This document shows, piece by piece, positions 1 through 7,753 of a DNA stretch of 64,000 nt. Origin of the DNA: Exiguobacterium indicum HHS 31 (GTDB lineage Bacteria > Bacillota > Bacilli > Exiguobacteriales > Exiguobacteriaceae); NCBI RefSeq assembly GCF_001939065.1, contig NZ_MPSZ01000001.1:930001-994000 (forward strand). Reading direction: 5' to 3'. The notes below the pieces were generated by a model that was not told the origin of the DNA, searched no databases, and was given only the letters and a program-made list of their open reading frames with translations. Every line of letters starts with the position of its first letter. Position 1 is the stretch's first letter. The position numbers were made by a program, and so were the translations under genes.

Positions 1-252
1 TGCTGGATCAATTATCGAGACCGCTGATAATTCCAACAGACCGACTGACTTCCATCCTAAATCGACCATCGGTGCCTCATCTTTTCCTTGAATGAAGTTG
101 ACAGCGAGGTCCGTTCCTCTGCCTAATGCGTAGGAAGCTGTCGTAATCGCGATGGCATGGCATTCCTCAATCGGTTTTCTGAGCATCTCGCGTAACGCTT
201 TGTGAATCGATGGATTCTGTATCCCACCGGACGTTAATAAATAGTCCATCAT
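1..252 (-). CDS. Peptidase E-like protein (S51 family), N-terminal part
   Basis: Only the first 84 codons are inside the window; the gene runs off the left edge. The visible N-terminus has the S51/peptidase E-like pattern: a Y-L-L-T-S-G-G opening, I-x-N-P-S-I-H, then T-T-A-S-Y and L-G-W-K-S-V-G. The S51 family adopts a class I glutamine-amidotransferase-like fold and includes Asp-dipeptidases and cyanophycinases; the catalytic Ser lies further along and cannot be checked here. The start is the ATG at 252, seven bases after a GGAGG; a second ATG follows directly. It is divergent from the ABC-2 permease at 412, leaving a 159-bp shared promoter region. The family call is moderately secure, the substrate unknown. 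Confidence 0.65.
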   Translation of the reverse strand, partial: MMDYLLTSGGIQNPSIHKALREMLRKPIEECHAIAITTASYALGRGTDLAVNFIQGKDEAPMVDLGWKSVGLLELSAVSIIDPA

Positions 253-411
253 TGTACCTCCTGTCCTTTGCTTCAGTTTACAATATTTGTGCGTTTCTGG
301 TATCCTTACTTTTATTAACAAATCATTTTATCAAGAACTTTTCTCCAATTTCTATCGTATAAATACATACAGGATCATATTTTGATCAATTTTAGCGAAC
401 GGGAGGCACAT

Positions 412-1119
412 ATGTATTCGATTCCTAGCTATTTCACACTCTACTTAAAAATCATGCTAACCGATAAGATTCCGGTCTTTTGGTCGTTGATTTTCCCGTT
501 GATTCTCGCCTTTGTCTTCGGGTCACGCCTCGACTTCACCGAGAACAGTTTCCTCTCATTCCTCGCGCTCTTTTGGGGCTATATCTTACTTTCGATTTAC
601 GTGAATGGCATCGGACTCCAACTTGCCCGGATGCGGGAGCATGGTTTGATGAAGACGTATATCATGATTTCCGGTAGTAAGATTGGTTGTATTCTCGCAC
701 TCGTACTCGTTCAGCTCGTGTTTGCAGCCGTTAGTTTGACGGTCTTTACGACGATCTTGATGCTTGTATTCGGCTTCTTCTCACCTTTGACGTTGTTACT
801 CGCTTATCTCGTCTTGTTGCTCAGTATCCCGCTTGCTTTTGCAAGTATCGCCTTGACGATGCTTCCGGCAAAGATTTCGAGCATGTCGACATTAATCAAC
901 ATCGTCATGTATCCGCTGTTCTTGTTCGCGAATAGCCAACTGGATCGCTGGTACAGTTACTTGAATCCTTTTTATGTCATGAAAACACTTGGTCTCGCCG
1001 TCTCTGAGCACGTAACGGGAGCATCGTTACTTATCTTGACCGTCGTACTCGTCGTTTATCTGTTACTTGGTCTACTCTCTGTCAAACGCTTTAATCTCAT
1101 GTCATTGCTGACCCGATAG
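412..1119 (+). CDS. ABC-2 type transporter permease
   Basis: A 235-residue integral membrane protein with about six hydrophobic segments, the usual size and layout of an ABC-2 permease (starting near residues 15, 45, 90, 120, 150 and 205). Such permeases pair with one ATPase to export drugs, peptides, lipids or polysaccharides. I start it at the ATG at 412, preceded by GGGAGG at 400-406, rather than at an upstream TTG without a ribosome binding site. The ATPase gene begins 10 bases after the stop, so the pair is one operon and likely one exporter. No bacitracin, lantibiotic or sensor-kinase genes lie nearby, so the cargo cannot be inferred. Confidence 0.8.
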   Translation: MYSIPSYFTLYLKIMLTDKIPVFWSLIFPLILAFVFGSRLDFTENSFLSFLALFWGYILLSIYVNGIGLQLARMREHGLMKTYIMISGSKIGCILALVLVQLVFAAVSLTVFTTILMLVFGFFSPLTLLLAYLVLLLSIPLAFASIALTMLPAKISSMSTLINIVMYPLFLFANSQLDRWYSYLNPFYVMKTLGLAVSEHVTGASLLILTVVLVVYLLLGLLSVKRFNLMSLLTR

Positions 1120-1129
1120 GAGGATTCAG

Positions 1130-1834
1130 ATGCACGTCCAACACATACGCTTTAACTATCCGAAATCACCTGACCTGTTACACGATGTCTCCTTTTCACT
1201 CATTCCCGGAAAATTGAACGTCTTGATTGGGATGAACGGTGCCGGGAAAACAACACTGTTTGATTGCATGACTGGTGCTTTACCGATCACGTCCGGAGAA
1301 CTGGAATTACCCGATATTTCGGACATTCTCTATTTGACGCAATTCATCTATTACTCGGATGAATTAAAGGGCAAGGATGTCGCCGTCTTCGTCGGTCGGC
1401 TCGCCCGTTTGAGAGCATATCGCAAGCAAGAGACGTATACGCGTCATCTGAAACAGCCACGTGAACTCGATTTATTCGCTCATCTTTGGGAGATGAAAAT
1501 CGGTAAGATGTCCGCTGGCGAAAAGAAATGGTTGTTCGTCACCCTGTTGACGACAGTACCACGTTCGCTCTACATCTTTGATGAACCAACGAGCGGGGTC
1601 GACCCGGCAACACGGCTTCATATCATGCGACGCTTCGAGCAGATGACAGCAAACGGTCAAACGTGCCTCTTCTCGACCCATCAATTACACGATCTATTGC
1701 ATACCGACGCCCATGTCATCTTCCTTCATCAAGGTCGTATTTTGTACGAAGGCGACTTCAAGGATTGGTTGAACCGATTCGAGACGACCGATCCGGACGT
1801 CGCATTCGTCCAGATGCTCGAACTAGCAGGGTAA
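1130..1834 (+). CDS. ABC transporter ATP-binding protein
   Basis: A 234-residue nucleotide-binding subunit for the permease just upstream. The Walker A motif G-M-N-G-A-G-K-T-T is at residues 34-42. The signature is a variant M-S-A-G-E-K-K near residue 127 in place of LSGGQ. Walker B is L-Y-I-F-D-E-P near residue 148, and the switch histidine is in F-S-T-H-Q near residue 182. The start is well fixed by AGGAGG at 1118-1123, which overlaps the permease stop. A strong terminator follows the stop directly, closing a two-gene operon. The atypical signature is common in ABC-2 exporters of this size; substrate unknown. Confidence 0.88.
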   Translation: MHVQHIRFNYPKSPDLLHDVSFSLIPGKLNVLIGMNGAGKTTLFDCMTGALPITSGELELPDISDILYLTQFIYYSDELKGKDVAVFVGRLARLRAYRKQETYTRHLKQPRELDLFAHLWEMKIGKMSAGEKKWLFVTLLTTVPRSLYIFDEPTSGVDPATRLHIMRRFEQMTANGQTCLFSTHQLHDLLHTDAHVIFLHQGRILYEGDFKDWLNRFETTDPDVAFVQMLELAG

Positions 1835-1838
1835 TGCA

Positions 1839-1868
1839 AACCACCTCTCTTTTGGAGGTGGTTTTTTT
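1839..1868 (+). terminator. Rho-independent terminator of the ABC-2 operon
   Basis: A perfect 9-bp stem (AACCACCTC/GAGGTGGTT) with a 7-base loop, followed by a run of T, begins four bases after the ATPase stop codon. Confidence 0.9.
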
Positions 1869-1899
1869 GTAATATTTGAAATATAGGTTTTCGTTAAAC

Positions 1900-1916
1900 A
1901 TGTATAGGATATACAT
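1900..1916. promoter_or_regulatory. Inverted repeat upstream of the 107-residue gene
   Basis: ATGTATA-GGA-TATACAT is a perfect 7-bp inverted repeat around three bases, four bases before the AAAGGAGG of the next gene. Its position in the 5' leader suits an operator, but no regulator lies beside it. It is AT-rich and short, so chance is possible. Confidence 0.35.
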
Positions 1917-1939
1917 AGTTAAAGGAGGTGTGGGGTTTT

Positions 1940-2263
1940 ATGAAGTTTTTTAGTGGTGCCCACTTTGTCAATCTTGTCGAGCACCATTTCTCAGCAGAGA
2001 ATTTCGGAATGGAAATTGATTACATCACTGCCAATTCCGCTAAACTGACGCTTACTTTTAAAGAGACGGTAACTCCGATGAACAGTGCGTCGGTCAATCA
2101 GGTTGGAGAAATTCATTATCAACTCCATTTACCAACACTCGAAAAACGTATATTGATTCATGGTCCTTACATTCGGACTTACCAGCTATTTCTTGGACCA
2201 GGTGAGTCCATGCAGGAGTTCACGGAACTTCTGCATGACATCGCGCAACACCATCGATATTAG
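1940..2263 (+). CDS. Hypothetical protein, 107 residues
   Basis: I do not recognise a family. The protein is soluble by composition, with no signal peptide or membrane segment. It opens M-K-F-F-S-G-A-H-F-V-N-L-V-E-H-H-F, has a mid-region of alternating polar and hydrophobic residues suggesting beta strands, and ends with a helix around L-H-D-I-A-Q-H-H. The ATG at 1940 follows AAAGGAGG at 1921-1928; an in-frame GTG at 1928 lies inside that ribosome binding site and is unlikely to be used. It sits 55 bp before the sugar-binding lipoprotein gene and shares that block's AT-rich composition, so it may have arrived with it. Confidence 0.6.
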   Translation: MKFFSGAHFVNLVEHHFSAENFGMEIDYITANSAKLTLTFKETVTPMNSASVNQVGEIHYQLHLPTLEKRILIHGPYIRTYQLFLGPGESMQEFTELLHDIAQHHRY

Positions 2264-2318
2264 TTAAAAACATGTATTAATTATGTTTGTTTTTATTATG
2301 TAAAAGGAGTGATTAAAC

Positions 2319-3569
2319 ATGCGTACTCATAAGATATTTCCGCTTCTTTTATTAACCGGTTTACTGTTACCGCTTACCGGATGTGGTGACGGTAAGAATG
2401 CAGATGGCAAGATTGAGATTAAATTTATCAATGGATTCACAGGTGGCGATGGTCAATATATGACGAAAATCGTCAAAGGATTCAATGCAAGTCAGAAAAA
2501 GTATAAATTGGTCCAATCGCAAGAGAAAGACCATTATACAAAATTCAAATCAGGAAAATATGATTTAGTTGTCATTCATGAAGCAAGTTTACGAACGTAT
2601 CAGTCTGATCAAATGATTCAACCCGTTACCGATTATATGAAACAAGCAAAGATTAAAGAGGATGACTTCTTAACATCTGGAGTGGACTCTGCCAAAGTCG
2701 GCAATAAAATGTACGCCCTTCCGTTAGACATTCATCCACTCACGATGTTTTATAACAAAAATTTAGTTAAATCTATGCCTAAAACATATGCTGATCTCGC
2801 ACAATTGAATGAACAACTTCAAAAGAAAGATGATCATCTTTACGCGTTCGGTCTTCCATCAAGTGGACTGACACCATTCTATCTAACTGTCGCGGCTGCA
2901 CAAAATGACATTCAACTCGAACGTGATGGCTACCTTGATTTTGCGCAACCTGCCTATGCAGATGCGTTGATGAAATATCATGATATGGTATTCGTCGATC
3001 AAATTTCACCAAAAAAATTAGGTCTAGATGGTGAATTCCAATCTTTCATGAAAACAGCATCGAATAACGCCAATCAGACCGCCGTATCATTTACGGGTCC
3101 TTGGTATTATTCGGCAGTCAAGGATAAATACAAAGATCAATTAGGCATTGGACCAATGCCCCTCTTATTCAAATCAAAAGCTACGACAGGGAATGCCCAT
3201 ACGATCGCCGTCAGTTCTTCTGTTCAGGATCAAGAGGTCAAGAAAGGAATCTCTTCTTTCTTCAATTATCTCTACACTCCAAAACACTTAGCCAATTGGG
3301 CAGAATCGGGACAAACCCCTTCTCATAAAGAGACGTTAAAATTAATTTCTGAAGATCCATCTCGTTATGCTTTGGCTGCTGAAAATCAAAAGCAGTTAAA
3401 GGATTATGTTCGTGCACCCCGAGTCTATCAATTTGATGAACAAATGCGGTATATGAACGAAGTCGTTTTCGCAAAATTAACGAGTGATCGTAATCTGACT
3501 AAAGATGCATTGATGACAGAACTGAAAAAAGCGACTCAACATGCTCAAGAGATTGCTCAATCAAAATAA
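2319..3569 (+). CDS. Carbohydrate ABC transporter substrate-binding lipoprotein
   Basis: A 416-residue family 1 extracellular solute-binding protein. The N-terminus is a lipoprotein signal with lipobox L-T-G-C at about residues 19-22, so the mature protein should be tethered outside the membrane. The body carries features typical of sugar binders: Y-A-L-P-L-D near residue 135, M-F-Y-N-K, and F-T-G-P-W-Y-Y near residue 265 in the ligand-contacting region. The start has AAAAGGAG eight bases upstream. Two MalF/MalG-type permeases follow in the same operon. There is no ATPase, so a shared MsmK/MsmX-type ATPase elsewhere is expected, as is common in Bacillales. Codon and base use look AT-richer than the flanking genes. 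The sugar is unknown. Confidence 0.88.
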   Translation: MRTHKIFPLLLLTGLLLPLTGCGDGKNADGKIEIKFINGFTGGDGQYMTKIVKGFNASQKKYKLVQSQEKDHYTKFKSGKYDLVVIHEASLRTYQSDQMIQPVTDYMKQAKIKEDDFLTSGVDSAKVGNKMYALPLDIHPLTMFYNKNLVKSMPKTYADLAQLNEQLQKKDDHLYAFGLPSSGLTPFYLTVAAAQNDIQLERDGYLDFAQPAYADALMKYHDMVFVDQISPKKLGLDGEFQSFMKTASNNANQTAVSFTGPWYYSAVKDKYKDQLGIGPMPLLFKSKATTGNAHTIAVSSSVQDQEVKKGISSFFNYLYTPKHLANWAESGQTPSHKETLKLISEDPSRYALAAENQKQLKDYVRAPRVYQFDEQMRYMNEVVFAKLTSDRNLTKDALMTELKKATQHAQEIAQSK

Positions 3570-3586
3570 GCTAAAGGAGGAGACCG

Positions 3587-4585
3587 ATGTATTTGACACG
3601 ACGTTCACGTTGGTTCGGATTGCTATTTTTACTTCCATTCCTCATCTGTTTCGTTTTATTTTGGTTACTTCCGTTAGTTTATGGCATCTGGATGAGTCTA
3701 CACGATTTCAGACTGTCTTTTGGAGAAAATGGTTTCGTCGGTCTCTCGAACTATCGTGATTTACTTTTTAATGAAACCGTACATCAACGTCTCTTTTTAG
3801 CAACATTAACGAACACATTATGGTTCATGTTGTACAGCGTACCGTTACTTGTTATCTGTAGTTTATTGCTTGCGTTATTAATCCGTCATCTTCCACGACG
3901 ATTTAAAACATTCTTTCGAACGATTTTTTTCATGTCCTACTCAATCTCGGTGACAGCAGTCTCTGCCATTTATCTTTGGTTGTTTGCAACGAATGGTGGA
4001 TTCATCAATCGATTGTTACTTGATCTCCACTTCATCAACTCACCAGTCAACTGGACGAGTGATCAACCGTTTGCTTGGGTCGTCATCGTCATTGCGACCG
4101 TATGGTGGACGGTCGGATTCAACATGTTACTCTTCTTAAATGCACTGGAAGAAGTGGATAACACATTATACGAAGCAGCTAGCTTAGACGGCGCGTCTCC
4201 CTGGCAGCAGTTTTTAAGGATTACGTTACCGACGATTCGACCGATTACCTTTTTTGTCCTCATTACAACGTTAATCGCTTCTTTTAATTTGTATGGACAG
4301 ACACTATTGATTACCCGAGGAGGACCAGAGCAATCGACGACCTCTTTAATCATGGGAATCAATACGACTGTATTCGGTCAGAATCAGTTAGGAATGGGAG
4401 CAGCGATGGCATTACTAATGGGATTCATTATGATGATCATCACCGGTATGCAGTTCTTTGTATCCTATATGGCAACCAAAAAGGAACCCGTCTTAGCGAA
4501 ATCCGTTACCCAAAAGAAGACAACATCTTCAGCCACAGACATTACCCTCAAGAGCGATGCTGAAAAGGAGCGGAAGATCACATGA
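3587..4585 (+). CDS. Sugar ABC transporter permease (MalF-like)
   Basis: A 332-residue inner-membrane permease with six predicted membrane helices, the first near residues 9-30. The EAA loop that docks the ATPase is clear: E-A-A-S-L-D-G-A-S then P at about residues 196-214. The C-terminal tail after residue 300 is charged and low complexity, rich in K, T and S. GGAGGAG lies upstream of the ATG, 17 bases after the binding-protein stop. The stop overlaps the next permease start by 4 bases, which implies translational coupling and a MalF/MalG-like heterodimer. Confidence 0.9.
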   Translation: MYLTRRSRWFGLLFLLPFLICFVLFWLLPLVYGIWMSLHDFRLSFGENGFVGLSNYRDLLFNETVHQRLFLATLTNTLWFMLYSVPLLVICSLLLALLIRHLPRRFKTFFRTIFFMSYSISVTAVSAIYLWLFATNGGFINRLLLDLHFINSPVNWTSDQPFAWVVIVIATVWWTVGFNMLLFLNALEEVDNTLYEAASLDGASPWQQFLRITLPTIRPITFFVLITTLIASFNLYGQTLLITRGGPEQSTTSLIMGINTTVFGQNQLGMGAAMALLMGFIMMIITGMQFFVSYMATKKEPVLAKSVTQKKTTSSATDITLKSDAEKERKIT

Positions 4586-5412
4586 GACACAAAAAAACGA
4601 CGACGATCTTGTTGTTGATCGTAGCCAGCTTATTATCGATCATTTTTTTACTTCCGCTTGTCTGGATGATATTAACATCTTTTAAAACGTTAAGTGATTC
4701 GCTGGAAAGCGCCAGTCTACTACCGAAATCTTGGACGCTTGAAAATTATCGTCTCATCTTAAATGCTAGTAGCGAGTCTCCCTTAATTCGATGGTTGTTA
4801 AACACGACAATCGTTACTGTCCTAGGAACATTACTTGTTTTATTTGTCGACGTTTTAGCTGCATACGCTCTAGCACGCCTTCAGATCCCAGGTCGTAAAA
4901 TCATTCTTGCCATCGTTGTCATCGCTTTGACGATTCCAGGCATCGTGACATTGTTTCCAGCATTTTATCTCTTTAGAGAAGCAGAATTACTTGATTCCTA
5001 TGTTCCTCTCATCGTGCCCTATGCTGCAGGAACACTGGGTGTTTTTTTGATTTACAACTTTCTACGGACATTTCCGAAAGATTTAGAAGAAGCCGCTTAT
5101 CTCGATGGAGCGAATCAATGGCAGGTATTGACGAAGGTCATTCTACCTACCTTGCGCCCTATCATCACGACGCTTGGAATCGTCACTTTCCTTGCGATCT
5201 ATAATGATTTTCTGTGGCCATCGCTTGTAACGAATGAAGCAGAAATGAAAACGATGACACTTGGCATCGCTACACTCGTCCAAGGATCAAACTTTGTCAA
5301 TCCAGCAGCCATGATGGCTTCAACTGTCATCGCAACCTTGCCCGCGCTATTACTCTTCATCTGGGCAAATCGTTATTTCGTCAAGGGAATCACCCATTCC
5401 GGTCTAAAATGA
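4582..5412 (+). CDS. Sugar ABC transporter permease (MalG-like)
   Basis: A 276-residue partner permease with six membrane helices, of normal length for the MalG/AraQ group. The EAA motif is E-A-A-Y-L-D-G-A-N at about residues 171-179, before the conserved hydrophobic segment. The ATG overlaps the preceding stop (ATGA), so it is translated with the MalF-like protein. With the binding lipoprotein it forms a CUT1-type importer that lacks its own ATPase. A truncated transposase-like frame begins immediately afterwards instead of a glycosidase or regulator, suggesting that the operon was cut on its 3' side. Confidence 0.9.
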   Translation: MRHKKTTTILLLIVASLLSIIFLLPLVWMILTSFKTLSDSLESASLLPKSWTLENYRLILNASSESPLIRWLLNTTIVTVLGTLLVLFVDVLAAYALARLQIPGRKIILAIVVIALTIPGIVTLFPAFYLFREAELLDSYVPLIVPYAAGTLGVFLIYNFLRTFPKDLEEAAYLDGANQWQVLTKVILPTLRPIITTLGIVTFLAIYNDFLWPSLVTNEAEMKTMTLGIATLVQGSNFVNPAAMMASTVIATLPALLLFIWANRYFVKGITHSGLK

Positions 5413-5435
5413 CCTTAAAGAGGAGTTGCTACATC

Positions 5436-5663
5436 ATGCGAGCATTACGACATGTAAACATGGAACAACGCATGAATGCCGTCCTCGATTGTTTGGCAGC
5501 TGCAAAAGACTACCAACGTATCGCCGGACGGCATGATGTATCGTATCAACAATTGTACAACTGGGTTCAGCGCTATGAAAGCGGGGGTATTCCTGCCCTG
5601 ACCGATCGCCGTGGTCGCAAATTACGAAGCGAACGACTTACTTCGACTCAGCATACGCCTTAA
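5436..5663 (+). pseudogene. Truncated IS3-type OrfA / helix-turn-helix remnant
   Basis: A 75-residue frame matching the N-terminal helix-turn-helix half of an IS3/IS150-type OrfA: an R-M-N-A-V-L-D-C opening, then Y-Q-Q-L-Y-N-W-V-Q-R-Y-E, then A-L-T-D-R-R-G-R-K near residues 52-60. In the family this leads into an E-R-L-T motif and a coiled coil with a second half of leucine-rich repeats. Here the frame reads on for only a few unrelated residues and stops, overlapping the end of the convergent SRPBCC gene by 26 bases. AGAGGAG precedes the ATG at 5436. No OrfB, terminal inverted repeats or target duplication are visible. I read it as an insertion-sequence relic joined to the sugar operon; it could still make a small DNA-binding protein. 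Confidence 0.6.
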
Positions 5664-6048
5664 AACGATCAAGGATCGCCTGCCAACCCGCTTGTTGCAT
5701 TTCAGGCGGGTTGTTTGTTTCGGCATCAAACGATTCGACGACTTCGGTCTGTTCCCCGTTCCGAGAGAAATCGATCGTCACCTGACGACCATCCTCGAGG
5801 ACATACGCAATGCGTTCGTAAGGAACGATTGTCTCGTATGTACCCGTGAAATCAAACCCCATGCTACCGTCTTTTGCTTCCATTCGATTCGTAAATTGAC
5901 CACCAATCCTCAAATCATTCGTTGACGCCGTCGTATGCCAATCGTCAGACGCTGCGTTCCAGCGTTTGATGTCTTCCGGTGCGTTCCAGATCTCCCACAC
6001 GGTCTCGACCGGACGATCAATCACGGCTTGAATCGTTAGTTTCGTCAT
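5638..6048 (-). CDS. SRPBCC / AHSA1-type START-like protein
   Basis: A 136-residue protein of the activator-of-Hsp90-ATPase homologue 1 group within the SRPBCC (Bet v 1-like) superfamily. Diagnostic features are V-E-T-V-W-E-I-W near residues 13-20, W-N-A-A-S-D-D-W-H-T, G-G-Q-F near residues 48-51, and a C-terminal helix around W-Q-A-I-L-D-R-F-K. Members bind small hydrophobic ligands; no enzymatic role can be assigned. The start has AGGAGGAAGAAAG directly upstream. It is complete at normal length even though its 3' end overlaps the transposase relic. Confidence 0.85.
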   Translation of the reverse strand: MTKLTIQAVIDRPVETVWEIWNAPEDIKRWNAASDDWHTTASTNDLRIGGQFTNRMEAKDGSMGFDFTGTYETIVPYERIAYVLEDGRQVTIDFSRNGEQTEVVESFDAETNNPPEMQQAGWQAILDRFKAYAESK

Positions 6049-6134
6049 CTTTCTTCCTCCTTACTAATTGAAGTTCCCTCCCTATTTCGAGGACGATTAA
6101 ATGAATTCCTTGTTATTATCGATTAATTCAAGTG

Positions 6135-6359
6135 TTATTTTGAACGCTTTGTTTTCCATACCATGAACATTAGAATTGCTGGAACGAGACAGATGATTGC
6201 ATCGGTAACGGTCGGCAGTCGTAACGCCGGACTTGTTAAAAAGCGAACGCCTTCCACTGTCCAAATCGTTAATATACAGGCGGTCAGCGCTGCAAGCCGC
6301 CAGCGTCTCGGAATCCGGATCCAGTAAGCGAGGAGTCGCTCCGATAAATACATTCTCAT
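6135..6359 (-). CDS. Small membrane protein coupled to the beta-helix lipoprotein
   Basis: A 74-residue protein of unknown family with two hydrophobic segments (about residues 21-40 and 51-68), a basic N-terminus (R-I-P-R-R-W-R) and a basic C-terminus (K-T-K-R-S-K). Its ATG overlaps the stop of the upstream gene by 4 bases, so it is almost certainly translated together with that lipoprotein and may act with it at the membrane. No motif suggests a function. After the stop I see no clear terminator before the SRPBCC gene. Confidence 0.65.
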   Translation of the reverse strand: MRMYLSERLLAYWIRIPRRWRLAALTACILTIWTVEGVRFLTSPALRLPTVTDAIICLVPAILMFMVWKTKRSK

Positions 6360-7636
6360 TCCACCTTTCGAACGGCTTTCAAGAAGCTTTGTTCCGTTTT
6401 ATAGGAGGCGTCGCGCCACATGAAACGTTTCGTATGCTTGAACGTATTTTTTTCAAACTGGTTGCCAGAACTCGTCTTGAAGTAGTGAGCGACACTTAAC
6501 GAACCGTCGAATGTGTTCCCGATGATTTTGTTGTCATGGACATCATGCTGGACGAGCAATTGACCACCCTCGAGCCCTTTCGTATCATTCCCGATCAGCT
6601 GATTTTGCTCGATCCGGACACGTTTTGTACCGCCCCGCTTTGTATCATACCCACCGATCGCAATTCCGGTGTAGACGTTTTGCCGTACATCATTCTGACG
6701 GACGATGACATCTTCTGCGTACCGCCCGGCATGTTCACTCGTCACTTCAATCCCGATATCACTCGCTTCGACGAGATTCTTCTCGATCGTCAAATTCTTC
6801 CCACCATCGACATAGATACCGGCCGCATTGTATTCCTTCCCGTAAGCAGGATTGCCGTAGCTCGACGTCTGGTAGACATGATTTTCCGACACGACGCCCT
6901 CACGGACGTAGTCGTCTTTTTTCGACTGGGCAATCCCTTCGTGTCCAATCAAATCAATGCCGATGTTGTCGTTATCCCGTACGATGTTCTTCGACACACG
7001 GAAATGTTTGACGTTTCCGTTTAAGACGAGGGCTTCGCTGAAACCGAGACGATTTTGCTCGACTCGGTTGCCGGAAATCGTCAGGTGACGAATCGCTCCC
7101 GTTCCGTAGACGGCGATTCCGTGTGCATTCCCGTCTTTCGCGAGCGTCTTGATGTGGCGGACCGTATTGTTCTTCAACGTGATGTGTGATCCTGATCCTG
7201 TAATCAAAATACCGATCGGTGTCGCGTCCGTTCGTTTCGACTGAACGGCTTCGATCGTCAGACCTTGAATTGTTACGTATTTCCGATCCTTGATCTGGAT
7301 GATTGGTAAGGTGGCGTCCCGATCTTTGATGTTTTTCCCGCTTAACGTGACCTGCTCGTCTTGATAGTTTCGGAAGGAGATCGGGCGTTCTCTCGTTCCG
7401 CTCTGTCTAACGTTCAGTGCCTCGTGATACGTTCCCTTTCGCAAGTAGACCGTCGTACCCGCAGTCGCTTTTAGTGTCGCTTGCCGGATTGTTTTAAACG
7501 GGTGCTTCAACGTGCCCGTATTTTTATCACTGCCGTTCGGTGCGACGTATAACGATTTTGCCGTCGATTCGGCCTCTTCACCCGTCGAGGCACAACCGAC
7601 GAGCAGGACGGTTGCTAATAACCATTTGCCTTTCAT
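6356..7636 (-). CDS. Right-handed parallel beta-helix lipoprotein (pectate lyase-like)
   Basis: A 426-residue exported lipoprotein. The signal ends in L-L-V-G-C at residues 11-15. It is followed by the DUF1565-type opening Y-V-A-P-N-G-S-D-K-N-T-G, P-F-K-T-I-R-Q-A and V-Y-L-R-K-G-T-Y that starts many beta-helix carbohydrate-active proteins. From about residue 105 on there are successive rungs with N and G/I/V patterns (I-T-L-K-N-N-T-V, L-T-I-S-G-N-R-V, F-R-V-S-K-N-I-V, L-T-I-E-K-N-L-V, V-R-I-E-Q-N-Q-L). It may bind or cleave acidic polysaccharide at the cell surface; the catalytic residues cannot be assigned. AGGAGG sits 6 bases before the ATG. It is divergent from the lipoprotein gene at 7754. 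Confidence 0.85.
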   Translation of the reverse strand: MKGKWLLATVLLVGCASTGEEAESTAKSLYVAPNGSDKNTGTLKHPFKTIRQATLKATAGTTVYLRKGTYHEALNVRQSGTRERPISFRNYQDEQVTLSGKNIKDRDATLPIIQIKDRKYVTIQGLTIEAVQSKRTDATPIGILITGSGSHITLKNNTVRHIKTLAKDGNAHGIAVYGTGAIRHLTISGNRVEQNRLGFSEALVLNGNVKHFRVSKNIVRDNDNIGIDLIGHEGIAQSKKDDYVREGVVSENHVYQTSSYGNPAYGKEYNAAGIYVDGGKNLTIEKNLVEASDIGIEVTSEHAGRYAEDVIVRQNDVRQNVYTGIAIGGYDTKRGGTKRVRIEQNQLIGNDTKGLEGGQLLVQHDVHDNKIIGNTFDGSLSVAHYFKTSSGNQFEKNTFKHTKRFMWRDASYKTEQSFLKAVRKVE

Positions 7637-7753
7637 GATTTCCTCCTTTATTTAGCGAGAACATTGTTGGTATAATCTAGGTATCATTTCTAATTTTTTG
7701 AATATTTTAATTTTATCCCGATTCACTATGACTATGGAAAAGAGGAACACGTC

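Noticed and set aside
6536-7024. Long open frame antisense to the beta-helix lipoprotein
   Set aside because: It lies wholly inside a gene with clear lipoprotein and beta-helix motifs, has no ribosome binding site and no recognisable domain; it is a shadow frame.
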